This document shows positions 25,025-36,177 of a stretch of DNA of 64,000 nt, one piece after another. Positions within the stretch are counted from its first letter, which is position 1; every line of letters starts with the position of its first letter. Source of the DNA: Candidatus Eisenbacteria bacterium. Lineage in GTDB: Bacteria > Eisenbacteria > RBG-16-71-46 > CAIMUX01 > JAHJDP01. The position numbers were made by a program, and so were the translations under genes. A model generated the notes under the pieces. The model was not told the origin of the DNA and did not search any database. It saw only the letters and a program-made list of their open reading frames with translations. The stretch spans positions 124,001-188,000 of the forward strand of contig JAHJDP010000012.1 of NCBI GenBank assembly GCA_018831195.1, read 5' to 3'.

Positions 25025-26368
25025 CTAAAGTTTTTTCTTGGCTGATTTTTGTTGACGCAGAAATTCTCCGCGTCCCACGCCTACATAATTGAAGCCCATG
25101 GAGTCCATATTGGAGGGATTGTAAATATTCCGGCAATCAACAAGGTTGGGCGTCTTCATGAGCTGGCGGATTTTGGCGAGATCCAACATCCGAAATTCAT
25201 TCCATTCCGTCGCAATGACCAGGACATGCGCATCCTTGGCGACCTCATAAGCATCCGAGCAGAACCGCGCGCCTTTCAACTCCTTCTTCGCATTGGGCAT
25301 GGCGACCGGATCGAAGACCCGGACATGGGCTCCCAATTTCAAAAGGTGTTTAACAATCTCCATCGCCACTGATTCCCGCACATCATCGGTCATCGGTTTA
25401 AAGGAAAGCCCCAGGACTCCAATGTTCCTGCCCTTCACCGTACCGGCTGCGGCGCTGATCTTCTCAATCATCAGTTTCTTCTGACGCTGGTTAACGCTGA
25501 TGGTCGCCTTGACGAGCTTTGATTCATAACCCAGTTTTTTTGAAAAATGCGCAAGCGCCCGCGTATCTTTCGGGAAACACGATCCGCCGTAACCGGGTCC
25601 GGGATGAAGGAATTTGGGTCCGATGCGCCCGTCCAAACCCATCGCCCGCGACAATATTTTGACATCGGCGCCGGCACGCTCGCAAAGAATCGACATCTCA
25701 TTGATAAAGGAGATCTTTGTGGCGAGAAAGGCGTTCGAGGCGTATTTAATCAGTTCGGCCGTCTCCACACTGGTTTTCACCATGGGTGTTTCATTGAGAT
25801 AGAGCGGCCGGTAAATTTCCGAGAGAATTTTTTCGGCCTTCTTCGTCCAGGTTCCGATCACAATCCTATCGGCCCATAGAAAATCACGCACCGCTGATCC
25901 TTCTCGCAGGAACTCGGGGTTCGACGCTACATCGAAAGGAACCTTCTTTTTCAGATGGGTGGCGATAATTTCACGAACCTTCGCCCCCGTCCCCACCGGC
26001 ACCGTGCTCTTTTGTATAACAAGTTTGTAGCCGTTGGCGTTCTTGGCTATTGTTCGGGCCGCCTCAAAAACCTGCGAAAGATCGGCTTCGCCTCGCGCAT
26101 TGGATGGCGTCCCCACGGCGATAAAAATAGCGCGGCACTTCTTGATGGTGCCGGCCAGATCCGAGGTAAACTGCAGCCGGCCTTCTTTCATATTGGTCCG
26201 GACAAGCTCTTCCAAACTAAACTCATAAAACGGGATTTGCCCCTTCCTCAGCGTTTCAACTTTCTTCTTGTCGATATCGACACAGATGACCGTATTCCCA
26301 AAATCGGCGAGACAGGCGCCTGTAACCAATCCGACATATCCCGTTCCCAACACACAAATCCGCTCCAT
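25025..26368 (-). CDS. ugd: UDP-glucose 6-dehydrogenase
   Basis: 447 residues. The NAD-binding fold starts GTGYVGLVTGACLADFG. The catalytic cysteine lies in GYGGSCFPKDTRAL, and the second Rossmann domain contains VLGLSFKPMTDDVRES. It oxidises UDP-glucose to UDP-glucuronate in two NAD-dependent steps. The ATG has GGAGAG five bases upstream, and a promoter precedes it at 26411-26440. It is the first gene of the nucleotide-sugar unit. Confidence 0.95.
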   Translation of the reverse strand: MERICVLGTGYVGLVTGACLADFGNTVICVDIDKKKVETLRKGQIPFYEFSLEELVRTNMKEGRLQFTSDLAGTIKKCRAIFIAVGTPSNARGEADLSQVFEAARTIAKNANGYKLVIQKSTVPVGTGAKVREIIATHLKKKVPFDVASNPEFLREGSAVRDFLWADRIVIGTWTKKAEKILSEIYRPLYLNETPMVKTSVETAELIKYASNAFLATKISFINEMSILCERAGADVKILSRAMGLDGRIGPKFLHPGPGYGGSCFPKDTRALAHFSKKLGYESKLVKATISVNQRQKKLMIEKISAAAGTVKGRNIGVLGLSFKPMTDDVRESVAMEIVKHLLKLGAHVRVFDPVAMPNAKKELKGARFCSDAYEVAKDAHVLVIATEWNEFRMLDLAKIRQLMKTPNLVDCRNIYNPSNMDSMGFNYVGVGRGEFLRQQKSAKKKL

Positions 26369-26410
26369 GTTATCTCTCCTGTGGGCGATGAAATTGACAC
26401 GTCTTTCCTA

Positions 26411-26440
26411 CAATAGCAGTTCCGACCCGCCCTGGTCAAA
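26411..26440 (-). promoter_or_regulatory. Sigma70-type promoter for the ugd unit
   Basis: Minus strand TTGACC (26440-26435), an 18-base spacer, TATTGT (26416-26411). It lies in the 76-base gap between ugd and pyrF, 43 bases upstream of the ugd start. Confidence 0.6.
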
Positions 26441-26444
26441 AGGC

Positions 26445-27182
26445 CTACACGCCCGTTTGGGTCTCTAAAACTGAAGAAATTTCCCGTCGTATGGCCGCGG
26501 CCGCCGCGGCGGGATCCTCCGCCCTGAGGATCGGGCGCCCGACGACGATCCACCGGGCTCCATCGCTGATCGCTCGGGCGGGGGTCATGATCCAATGTTG
26601 GTCATTGGCCGCCGATCCGGCGGGGCGGATGCCCGCACAGAGGACACGGATCGCTTCCCCGAAGCGTTCACGGAGCGGTTCGAGACTCCTCGCGGGGGCC
26701 ACCACACCGTCTAATCCGGCCTGAAACGACCTCTCGGCAAGTCGCACCACCTCGGCCTCCAACTCCCTCTCCGGCAACTCTTGATTGCTGGTCAGGACCG
26801 TCACCCCAAGAAGCCGGGGTCGAACCGCATCGGGAAATTGAAGCGCCGCTTCCGCCGCCTGGCGCAGGGCCTCCGAACCGGCGGCGGCATGCAGGGTGAT
26901 CAGACCGGCTCCGAGGTGGCCCACCGACTCAACGGCCCGGGCCACCGTATTGGGAATGTCGTGAAGTTTGAGATCGAGAAAGACCTTCTTCCCCTGATCC
27001 CTCACCCATCGAACGATATCGGGCCCCTCCGCGCAGAAGAGCTGGAGTCCAATTTTAAACCATTCGATTTCATCACCAAGTCTCTTAAGAACAGGTCGGG
27101 CCTCATCCAAGCTGGGCACATCCAGGGCGACGATCAAACGATCCTTGGCCTTCCGCTTGATGTCTGAACTCTCGGAGACCAT
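26445..27182 (-). CDS. pyrF: Orotidine 5'-phosphate decarboxylase
   Basis: 245 residues, the group I OMP decarboxylase length. LIVALDVPSLDEA opens the barrel. The catalytic DxKxxD motif is FLDLKLHDIPNTVA. CAGIRPAG and VVGRPILRAEDP form the phosphate-binding end. It makes UMP in the last step of the pathway. It begins one base after the pyrD stop and is the last gene of the pyr operon. Confidence 0.96.
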   Translation of the reverse strand: MVSESSDIKRKAKDRLIVALDVPSLDEARPVLKRLGDEIEWFKIGLQLFCAEGPDIVRWVRDQGKKVFLDLKLHDIPNTVARAVESVGHLGAGLITLHAAAGSEALRQAAEAALQFPDAVRPRLLGVTVLTSNQELPERELEAEVVRLAERSFQAGLDGVVAPARSLEPLRERFGEAIRVLCAGIRPAGSAANDQHWIMTPARAISDGARWIVVGRPILRAEDPAAAAAAIRREISSVLETQTGV

Positions 27183-27183
27183 C

Positions 27184-28128
27184 TCACACTCCTTCCTGTG
27201 GCCACTGGAGCGAACCCACGATCTCGGCTAGACATGATTTGCCGAGTCTCTCGATCCGGGAGGGTAATTGATCCAGAATTTCCACCGCCGTCCCCGGGTG
27301 GGCGAACGAGGCAGAGCCGATTTGTATGGCCGAAGCCCCGGCCAAAAAGAATTCCATGGCGTCGGAGATGGCGGCGATCCCGCCAACCCCGACAATCGGC
27401 CCCCCCAACGCCTTGAACAATTGATGGACCCGGGCCACGGCGACCGGCCGGATGGCCGGTCCTGAAAGCCCGCCGAAACCGCGGGCCAGACGAGGTTTAT
27501 TTTTCTCGGTATCGATAACAAGACCGAGCAGGGTGTTGATCGCGGTCAGCGCATCGGCCCCGCCCTCAAGGCAGGCCCTTCCAATCTCTTCGATCGAGGT
27601 GACGTTGGGCGAAAGCTTCGCCCAAAGGGGACGATCGGTGACCGAGCGGATGTGCGCGATGACCTGATAAGCGGTTCGCGGATTCTGACTGAATTCCATC
27701 CCCCCTTCGCTGACATTGGGACAGCTGATATTAATTTCGAGCCCCGCAACACCAGGCGCCCGGCCGACCCTTTCTGCAATCCGGACAAAATCATCGATCC
27801 GCCGGCCCCCGAGACTCACAATAATCCTGGGTCCTAGATCTCTTAAGGGAGGAAGAATTTCAGCGAGAAAACGATCCATACCGACATTCTGCAGCCCAAT
27901 CGAATTGAGCAGGCCGGCATCTGTTTCAGCAATCCGCAGGGGATGATTCCCCGCCCGGGGCTCCAGGGTAATTGTCTTGGTGACGATTCCGCCGAGCCGA
28001 TGGGCTTCGGTCAAAGCGATTGATTCGAGTCCGTAGCCGAAGGTGCCTGAGGCGGCCAACACCGGATTGGCCAGCTGAACGCCGCCGACATTGATGGAAA
28101 GATCCGGTCGCTTATTCGACGAAGCCAT
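27184..28128 (-). CDS. pyrD: Dihydroorotate dehydrogenase, class 1B catalytic subunit
   Basis: From ATG 28128 the protein has 314 residues and begins MASSNKRPDLSINVGGVQL; the open frame continues 87 codons upstream through pyrK but is not family sequence. Active-site Cys is in NISCPNVSEGG, and FMN phosphate binding is at GVGGIAAISDAMEFFLAGA. The adjacent pyrK shows that this is the NAD-linked class 1B (PyrDB) enzyme. It overlaps pyrK by 17 bases. Confidence 0.95.
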   Translation of the reverse strand: MASSNKRPDLSINVGGVQLANPVLAASGTFGYGLESIALTEAHRLGGIVTKTITLEPRAGNHPLRIAETDAGLLNSIGLQNVGMDRFLAEILPPLRDLGPRIIVSLGGRRIDDFVRIAERVGRAPGVAGLEINISCPNVSEGGMEFSQNPRTAYQVIAHIRSVTDRPLWAKLSPNVTSIEEIGRACLEGGADALTAINTLLGLVIDTEKNKPRLARGFGGLSGPAIRPVAVARVHQLFKALGGPIVGVGGIAAISDAMEFFLAGASAIQIGSASFAHPGTAVEILDQLPSRIERLGKSCLAEIVGSLQWPQEGV

Positions 28129-28990
28129 CCCAATCAACCTTTTCCGCGGGGAAAACCGGGCCCTGGCGGCAGGCCAGCGCATAGGCGCCGTAACCCTCGC
28201 CTCCCCGCACCGGTACGGCGCACCCGGCGCAGAGACCGCAGCCGCAGCCGAAAATGGTCTCCAGACTGACCTGGAGAGGAAAGCCGAATCCCTCATTCCA
28301 AACTGAAACCGCCCGCAACATCGCCGTCGGGCCGCAAATGTACAAGGCATCCCGGCCGGGATGAATTTCACCTGCATCGATCCCGTCATTGAGCAGATTC
28401 AGAACCGTCCCTTTGCGGCCCCGGCTACCATCCTCACTCGCCTCCTTGAATGGAATGGATGGCTCCACCGGCCAGCGTTCCTCATGCGAGCGGTAGCCAT
28501 AGAGTAGACATTGCGAATGATTGAGATCACTTAAACATTGGGCCAAGTAGAGCAGAGGGGCCACGCCCCGGCCGCCCCCGACGAGAAGGGCGCGGCGGTT
28601 CTTTAGGATGGCATAGCCGGCACCCAAAGGACCGGTCCAGTCCATTTCCGCCCCGATCTCGAGCCGGCTCATCCCCTGGCTCTCGCGGCCGACGGGAGCA
28701 TAAACGATTTCCAGAAGCCCCGATCCGTCATCTTCTACACGCCAACCGGCGACGCTGAAAGGTCTTGGCAATCTGAAGAAACCAGGGACGGTTGCTTGAA
28801 GTTGTACAAATTGGCCTGGGACCGGAGGCCCCCAGGAACCGGGAAGATGCAGCGCCAATCTCCAAAGACCGGGAGCCGTTTGTTCATTGTGTTGAATCCG
28901 CCCCCGCCCCCGTCCGGCCCTGCCGGATGGATCCGGAAGGGGCCAGAGAAGTTGGTTCTCAATGGAGCGATACCAGGGATCGGCCGTCAT
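28112..28990 (-). CDS. pyrK: Dihydroorotate dehydrogenase electron-transfer subunit
   Basis: 292 residues. An FAD/ferredoxin-reductase-type beta barrel is followed by the NAD-binding segment LLVGGGRGVAPLLYLAQ. The [2Fe-2S] cysteines are in CGCGLCAGC and the later ALACRQGPVF. PyrK passes electrons from PyrD to NAD. Its ATG overlaps the stop of the TPR lipoprotein gene (ATGA), so the pyr operon is translationally continuous through that unrelated gene. Confidence 0.94.
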   Translation of the reverse strand: MTADPWYRSIENQLLWPLPDPSGRAGRGRGRIQHNEQTAPGLWRLALHLPGSWGPPVPGQFVQLQATVPGFFRLPRPFSVAGWRVEDDGSGLLEIVYAPVGRESQGMSRLEIGAEMDWTGPLGAGYAILKNRRALLVGGGRGVAPLLYLAQCLSDLNHSQCLLYGYRSHEERWPVEPSIPFKEASEDGSRGRKGTVLNLLNDGIDAGEIHPGRDALYICGPTAMLRAVSVWNEGFGFPLQVSLETIFGCGCGLCAGCAVPVRGGEGYGAYALACRQGPVFPAEKVDWDGFVE

Positions 28991-30825
28991 TGGGGATCAT
29001 CCTCGGCGGGATTGAGAGGAATCGAATCCCCGGGCGCGGGCGCACTGGTGGAATCGGCGGCTTCCATAACCGAGACTGAATCACGAAGCGCAGGGGCACT
29101 GATGAAATCGACGGCTTCGGGCATCAAAACTGAATCAGGCGGGACCGGCGAAAGAACAGGCGCGGGACCCGGAGATGAAGCCGCCGGAGAAGCGGGCGGA
29201 GGAGGAGGTCCCACAAGACCCAGCCGGCCCCAATCACCGGGCTCAATCGGCATGGGCAGCCGTCGATTGAGGGGCGAACCGGGCGCAACCGTGTCGGCGG
29301 CGGCGGCGATCTTTTGTTGTTCTTTGACCTGTTGGATCGAGTCGGCCTTTGCCATCGCCAATGAATCGGCCGAGATCTTCTTCGCCAACTCAATGAGGCG
29401 CGCTTCTTCTTTTGCCCGCGAGACAAGGGATTTCAACGTTTCATCCGCCCCGCCTTCTTCCTCCATGATTTTCAAGAGATAGTCGGCCTGCGGGGAACCC
29501 GGATATTTTTGTATAATATCCGCAAAACGACTCCGCCCCTCTTCCTTGGATTTAGGATTGTTATACTGAATCCAGGCTACAGCATAAGCGGCGCGGGCGC
29601 CGATATCGGTATCATGGAACTCTTCCGCAACCTCATCGTACTTTGCCAACGCCTCCTCTATCCGATTCGAAGATAGATAGAGCAATTCAGCGACCATGAA
29701 GGCCGCCTCGGCTCGGGCGTCGCGGTCTACCTCTTCCTGGCTCTGCGCCTGATTCTGCAGCTCCTCGATCTGCTGCAGGTTCTTAAGCCTGGTTCCGGCC
29801 TCATCCCGGAAAATTGATTGTACTTTCATTTCGGAAGCTTCTTGATAGGCTGCGCGAGCTTTCTCAAAATCCTTTAGATAGACTTCATATGTATAACCTA
29901 TCTGAAACCGGGCTTCCGTCGCTTGAGCTGATTGCCCGAAGCCGTCCAGAACCTTCTGGAGGGTTTCCAGGGCTTCCTCCGGCCTTCCATCAAGGTTGTA
30001 GGCTTCCGCCATATGGATCCAAACCCTGGGCGAGTCCTGCGATTTCTTCGGATCGCCCTGAAGCAGACTCTGATATCGATTCAAGGCCTCTTCATACCGG
30101 CCGAGGCGGACCAGCGACTCCCCCGCCTGGAGATTGGCCTCGAGATAAACGGCATCATCCCTTGTGAAACCGGCCAACCGGTCAAAGGCATAGAGGCTGC
30201 TGTCATATCTCGCTTTTTCGAAGTGGATCTCCCCGATCCGGTCGAGGGTCGCCTCCATGTGTTTGCTTTTCGGAAATTGCTCAACGAGATCCTCATAGGA
30301 TGAAAGGGCCAGTTGATCCTCGCCGTCATCCTCAAATCCCCTTCCGGCAAGAAAGAGAATTTCATCCCGGCGTTCAAATCCGGGATACTCAGTCGCGATG
30401 CGCTGAAAACATTCTTCAGCCAGAGCATACTCTTTCCTTCGGTGATGACAGAGGCCGGAGAGAAACAGCGCATCCGGGATAAATTCACTATCCGGGTGAT
30501 CACTCAACAGGCCGTCGAAGACGCGGAGGGCTTCTTCATAATCGCGCTTGCCGTAATTCGCCGCTCCGATGAGATAGATGGCGTCGTCGATACCGGCCCA
30601 CCATCCGCCGCCCTTGAGGATTACCTTCTCGCTCTTTTCGATCGACTTGTCATAGAGTTTGATCGCTTCCGGGGAAAGGCGGTCAGAGGCGGAATTGGTT
30701 ACGATCCGTTCCGCTTGAGCGTAATATTTCTTCGCGAAGTAGAAGGTATTGAAGTATGAGCCAAATCGGGAACATCCCGCCAACAAGGGTAGTGGGAGCA
30801 GGATCAGGATCCACAAACGTTTCAT
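28987..30825 (-). CDS. TPR lipoprotein embedded in the pyr operon
   Basis: 612 residues. The lipoprotein signal is MKRLWILILLPLPLLAGC with C18 as the lipidation site. Residues about 40-450 are TPR-like helical pairs with spacing near 34-37 residues (DYEEALRVFDGLL, EYALAEECFQRI, RYEEALNRYQSLL). Residues about 455-610 are low-complexity, alanine-, proline- and serine-rich, with repeated acidic DS steps (ADSTSAPAPGDS). It looks like a periplasmic scaffold of the BamD/YbgF/gliding-lipoprotein kind. ATGA overlaps join it to pyrC upstream and pyrK downstream. Function unknown; nothing about it suggests pyrimidine metabolism. Confidence 0.88.
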   Translation of the reverse strand: MKRLWILILLPLPLLAGCSRFGSYFNTFYFAKKYYAQAERIVTNSASDRLSPEAIKLYDKSIEKSEKVILKGGGWWAGIDDAIYLIGAANYGKRDYEEALRVFDGLLSDHPDSEFIPDALFLSGLCHHRRKEYALAEECFQRIATEYPGFERRDEILFLAGRGFEDDGEDQLALSSYEDLVEQFPKSKHMEATLDRIGEIHFEKARYDSSLYAFDRLAGFTRDDAVYLEANLQAGESLVRLGRYEEALNRYQSLLQGDPKKSQDSPRVWIHMAEAYNLDGRPEEALETLQKVLDGFGQSAQATEARFQIGYTYEVYLKDFEKARAAYQEASEMKVQSIFRDEAGTRLKNLQQIEELQNQAQSQEEVDRDARAEAAFMVAELLYLSSNRIEEALAKYDEVAEEFHDTDIGARAAYAVAWIQYNNPKSKEEGRSRFADIIQKYPGSPQADYLLKIMEEEGGADETLKSLVSRAKEEARLIELAKKISADSLAMAKADSIQQVKEQQKIAAAADTVAPGSPLNRRLPMPIEPGDWGRLGLVGPPPPPASPAASSPGPAPVLSPVPPDSVLMPEAVDFISAPALRDSVSVMEAADSTSAPAPGDSIPLNPAEDDPQ

Positions 30826-32261
30826 AGAGCTCGCACGAGCAGACCCGAATCGGCTTCGGCCCGGCTCTTTTCCCAGTGGACCAGCCGCCCCTCAACAACG
30901 GTCAGCGCAGCCCGTCCCTGCAATTCCCAACCTCCGAAAGGACAATTCCTTGATTTCGAGGCGAACAATTCAGGATCGACGGTCCAGGTCGCCTGCGGAT
31001 CAATCAAGGTCAGCTCCGCAAGCTCGCCGGCGCGGAGATGGCCGCTGTTCCATCCCATGATTTTTGCCGCCCTCTGACTCATCAAACGCACCAGATCCTC
31101 CGCGCCGACGCGGCCGGGACGAAGCAAATGCGTCATCACCAGACCAAGCGATGTTTCCAGTCCGATGATGCCGAAGGAGGCTTGATCCAACTCGACCTCT
31201 TTTTTTTCTTGCGAATGCGGAGCGTGATCGGTGGCGATGACATCGAGCGTTCCATCGACAATCCCTTGCAGAATGGCTTCGACATCCCGTTCGGTGCGCA
31301 GCGGCGGATTCATTTTGAAGTTGGCGTCATACGATTGCAGCGCGGCATGGGTCAGGGTGAAATAGTGCGGCGCCGTCTCCGCCGTGACCGGCACTCCTTC
31401 GGCCTTGGCTCTTCGAATCGCGTCGACACTGCCCGCGGTCGATACGTGTGCGATATGCAGGCGGCACCCGGTCAACCGGCTGAGGGCGATATCCCGCATC
31501 ACGGCGATCTCTTCGGCCGCGGCCGGTATGCCGCGAAGCCCCAAGACGGTTGACCAGTAGCCCTCATTCATCACGCCGTCGCCTTTGAGCCCCTCATCCT
31601 CGGCATGGGAGATGATCAGCATATCGAATGTCTTCGCATACTCCATCGCCCGCCGCATCGTCCGGCTGGAGAAGACCGGAAACCCATCATTTGAAACCGC
31701 GGTCACCCCCGCTTCCTTGAGTTCCGCCATCTCGGTCAAATCATCGCTCTTTAACCCCCGGGTCACAGCACCGACCGGATGGAGATGCACACCGCAGGCT
31801 TCTCGCGCCCTGGCTAGTAACAACTCCACGACGGACCGCTGATCGACCGGCGGATTCGTGTTGGGCATGCAGGCGACCCGCGTAAAACCGCCCCGCGCGG
31901 CCGCTCGAAGACCCGTCGCCACCGTTTCAGCATCCTCATATCCCGGTTCCCGCAAATGAACATGCATATCAGAGAGACCGGGGGTCAGCAATCCGCCTTG
32001 AAGATCGATCATCAGATCCGATTCAAGATCGGCCTGGTCGCCGGGTTCGACCAGCCGGCCATCCACAATCCTCAATCCTTCCCGCCGGTTGAGGGGTCCA
32101 TCCGGATCGACGACCCGTCCCCCGACAAGATCTATTACACGCGCCTGCGCCCATATTCTCCCTAAGTCCGCGGTTTCGGGGACGGCGACACGATGGACGA
32201 TCCCCGACGATTCAGAACCACGGGATGAAGAGGGTGACGGATGTGGATTCGGTTGATTCAT
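30822..32261 (-). CDS. pyrC: Dihydroorotase
   Basis: 479 residues, a type I amidohydrolase with zinc ligands in DMHVHLREPGYED, further histidines in SHAED and LHIAHVSTAG, and the catalytic Asp in ATDHAPHS. It cyclises carbamoyl aspartate to dihydroorotate. The first 40 residues are hydrophilic and not conserved, so translation could begin further in. Three bases separate it from pyrB. Confidence 0.95.
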   Translation of the reverse strand: MNQPNPHPSPSSSRGSESSGIVHRVAVPETADLGRIWAQARVIDLVGGRVVDPDGPLNRREGLRIVDGRLVEPGDQADLESDLMIDLQGGLLTPGLSDMHVHLREPGYEDAETVATGLRAAARGGFTRVACMPNTNPPVDQRSVVELLLARAREACGVHLHPVGAVTRGLKSDDLTEMAELKEAGVTAVSNDGFPVFSSRTMRRAMEYAKTFDMLIISHAEDEGLKGDGVMNEGYWSTVLGLRGIPAAAEEIAVMRDIALSRLTGCRLHIAHVSTAGSVDAIRRAKAEGVPVTAETAPHYFTLTHAALQSYDANFKMNPPLRTERDVEAILQGIVDGTLDVIATDHAPHSQEKKEVELDQASFGIIGLETSLGLVMTHLLRPGRVGAEDLVRLMSQRAAKIMGWNSGHLRAGELAELTLIDPQATWTVDPELFASKSRNCPFGGWELQGRAALTVVEGRLVHWEKSRAEADSGLLVRAL

Positions 32262-32264
32262 TGT

Positions 32265-33886
<1,622 letters not shown>

Positions 33887-34708
33887 CTAGCATGCCTTTT
33901 CCCCCCCGGCAAGCAGCCCTCGTGTCGATGCGAGGGATCCATTGCGCGTGAGGGATTGCAGGCTTTTCAGGCTTTTCAATCCCCGGTAACCATCAATATG
34001 AAAACGGAGAAACCCCTCGACGACACGCGTCAATAAGGGATCCAGGGCGGGCTTCCAACCCAATGGCGTCATCGGCAGATCCGATGCCACCAGGTCCATC
34101 AAGACCTGCAGGGCATCCGGGGAGAGGGGGACCGCGTCTTGAAGTGGACTCCGGTGACGCGGGCAGACCAGTGCTCCATCATGGATCGAAAAACTGAGGC
34201 CCGGCGCGGCGCGATCCGCCTTCGAACAATAAAGACAACCCTCGAGATTGGGCCGGTACCCTTGAAGCCCCGCCAGGCGAAGTTGATAGGCTTTGAAAAG
34301 AGCGGAAAGACGCGGGAGGGGGGCCGATTCCAGAAAAAAAAGAAATTGACGGAGGGCATCGAGGCAATCGGGGCCCTCTTCCTGACCCAGGACGAGGCGA
34401 TCGGCAAACTCGGCCGCCGCGCACCCGTAATGATAGCGCACCGCGTCTCGCAACAAGGGTTCGTGAAATGTTTCGAGTTCGGCCGAGCGAATCAGCTGAA
34501 GATCCCTGTCCTTCTTCAGATAAAAAACAAAAGAACCCTCGGCCAAAATATCAAGGGCCGCGCCGAAACGGTTTTTCGGATTCCGTGCCCCCTTGGCGAT
34601 GGCGTGAAGCTTTCCATGGCGGCTGGTCAGGAAAACCAGGATGCGGCTGGTTTCACCAAACCGGTGCGAGCGGAGGACGACGCCATAATCCTCCGCAATA
34701 ACACTCAT
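33887..34708 (-). CDS. recO: DNA repair protein RecO
   Basis: 273 residues. The N-terminal OB fold has GVVLRSHRFGETSRILVFLT and KLHAIAKGARNPKNRFGA. The C-terminal helical part has a zinc site CLYCSK with a later CPRH. RecO loads RecA with RecR at gapped DNA. It is 15 bases downstream of the lipoprotein gene and 39 upstream of pyrR. Confidence 0.93.
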   Translation of the reverse strand: MSVIAEDYGVVLRSHRFGETSRILVFLTSRHGKLHAIAKGARNPKNRFGAALDILAEGSFVFYLKKDRDLQLIRSAELETFHEPLLRDAVRYHYGCAAAEFADRLVLGQEEGPDCLDALRQFLFFLESAPLPRLSALFKAYQLRLAGLQGYRPNLEGCLYCSKADRAAPGLSFSIHDGALVCPRHRSPLQDAVPLSPDALQVLMDLVASDLPMTPLGWKPALDPLLTRVVEGFLRFHIDGYRGLKSLKSLQSLTRNGSLASTRGLLAGGEKAC

Positions 34709-34723
34709 CGGTTCTTGCCTCCA

Positions 34724-35980
34724 TTAACGATGGGATGAAGCGCAGCGAACCCCGTTGAAGAGATTTCTGTCATCGGTTGCCATTCCCGAGCGAAAGGCGC
34801 ATCGGCATTCCGAGGCATAGGTGACCCAGGAGCCACCCCGTACCGCCATGACGGTCCCGACGACTCCGGGATCTTCCCGGCCGTCCCAATAACGGTAGGG
34901 ATACTCCCACATCCGTGATTTGGTCCACTCGGCCACATTCCCCGCCAGATCATAGACGCCATAGGGACCGGGGCTGTCGATCGTCTGAAATCCACCCGCC
35001 ACACGGCCGTCATAAAAACCGACCGGCGTTGTTCCCGGCTCATAGGGATCACCGCTGTGATAGTGATTGAAATGATCACCGCTCCCCGCGGCGCCCCAAG
35101 GATAACTCCGCTCATCCCCGACATCGCAACCGTTCCCACCCGATAACTCGCAACCGCCGCGCGCCGCCTTTTCCCATTCGGCTTCGGTCGGCAGGCGCCG
35201 TCCGGCCCATTGGGCATACGCTTCCGCTTCAAAGAAAGAAAGACCGGCCACGGGATGATCCGGCCAAAGAAGACCGATACGGTTGGTCCCCGTCTCCCAT
35301 CCTTTGGGGGCCGTAATCTCCTCCGTCGTCTTCCAATCCCAACCTTCATCGGACCATAACACCCGGGTGTGGTACCCATACTCTGTCATGAAGCGCCAGT
35401 ATTGCGCGTTGGTCACCTCGGTTCGCTCCATGTAAAAGGTCTCTACGACAAGTGTCGTTTCCGGCATTTCACCGGCGGCCCCCTCCCCCGGATCGCTCCC
35501 CACAACGAATGATCCGCCGGGAATTTCAACCAGCGGTGAGAGCTCCGGTGCGGCGGCCGTTTCAAAAACAACCCAAGGTCCAATCGCCGAGCGGGTCGAA
35601 TCCTCATAGAAGATCCGCCAGGAGGCGACATAGGTGTGAGAGGGATCCAGATTGTAGATAAAAACAGTGAGGCTGTCGGCCAATAAATTGCGGATGACCG
35701 TATCGCTGCCGACGGGATGATCGGGCCATTGGTGAACATCGAGACTGTCGTCGGCGACCCGCACCTCGATCACCATGGGAACATGGGTCGAATCATCTTT
35801 GTGCGTCCAGGTCAGGGCGACATAGTTCCAACCCTCGACCCGCACCTCAAACTCCTTTTTCTCAACAGGGATCGGATCCGGCTCCCCCTCGTCGGGTTTG
35901 GTGGTGGAGTCATTGGAACAGGATGCAAGGATCCACATCCCCATGGTGAGCAGAAGGATCCTCCGCAGATATGTTGGCAT
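34724..35980 (-). CDS. Lipoprotein with formylglycine-generating-enzyme-like (SUMF1) domain
   Basis: 418 residues. The signal peptide ends in MWILASC with lipidated Cys near 21, followed by an acidic linker. Residues about 45-145 are a fibronectin-III-like domain (VALTWTHKDD). Residues about 150-415 are an FGE-sulfatase (PF03781-type) domain: IPGGSFVVGSD, RTEVTNAQYWRFM, GRRLPTEAEWEKAARGG, DLAGNVAEWT and AVRGGSW. In human SUMF1 two cysteines five residues apart bind copper; here the end reads YASECRCAFRS, keeping the later Cys with Ala at the earlier position. Oxidase activity is therefore doubtful; many such lipoproteins are binding proteins. No sulfatase gene is near. Confidence 0.88.
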   Translation of the reverse strand: MPTYLRRILLLTMGMWILASCSNDSTTKPDEGEPDPIPVEKKEFEVRVEGWNYVALTWTHKDDSTHVPMVIEVRVADDSLDVHQWPDHPVGSDTVIRNLLADSLTVFIYNLDPSHTYVASWRIFYEDSTRSAIGPWVVFETAAAPELSPLVEIPGGSFVVGSDPGEGAAGEMPETTLVVETFYMERTEVTNAQYWRFMTEYGYHTRVLWSDEGWDWKTTEEITAPKGWETGTNRIGLLWPDHPVAGLSFFEAEAYAQWAGRRLPTEAEWEKAARGGCELSGGNGCDVGDERSYPWGAAGSGDHFNHYHSGDPYEPGTTPVGFYDGRVAGGFQTIDSPGPYGVYDLAGNVAEWTKSRMWEYPYRYWDGREDPGVVGTVMAVRGGSWVTYASECRCAFRSGMATDDRNLFNGVRCASSHR

Positions 35981-36045
35981 GATCGGCTTCCTTTCACCCC
36001 GGTTTTTCTATCATAACCTCCGGGATCGTTTCCCTCCAGACGGCA

Positions 36046-36075
36046 TTGCCCTAAAAGGCTGTGGACGGATAGAAT
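36046..36075 (+). promoter_or_regulatory. Sigma70-type promoter for aroF
   Basis: TTGCCC (36046-36051), an 18-base spacer and TAGAAT (36070-36075) stand about 100 bases upstream of the aroF ATG, in the divergent gap to the SUMF1-like gene. No attenuator was recognised in the leader. Confidence 0.5.
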
Positions 36076-36177
36076 GGGCTGGAGTGACCCCGTCATCCCG
36101 GCCGAGGATCTGGTCGAAGATCCGGCCATCGGCAAATCGAAGCTACCGGAACCGGCCGGAGGAATCCAGGAGAACTC

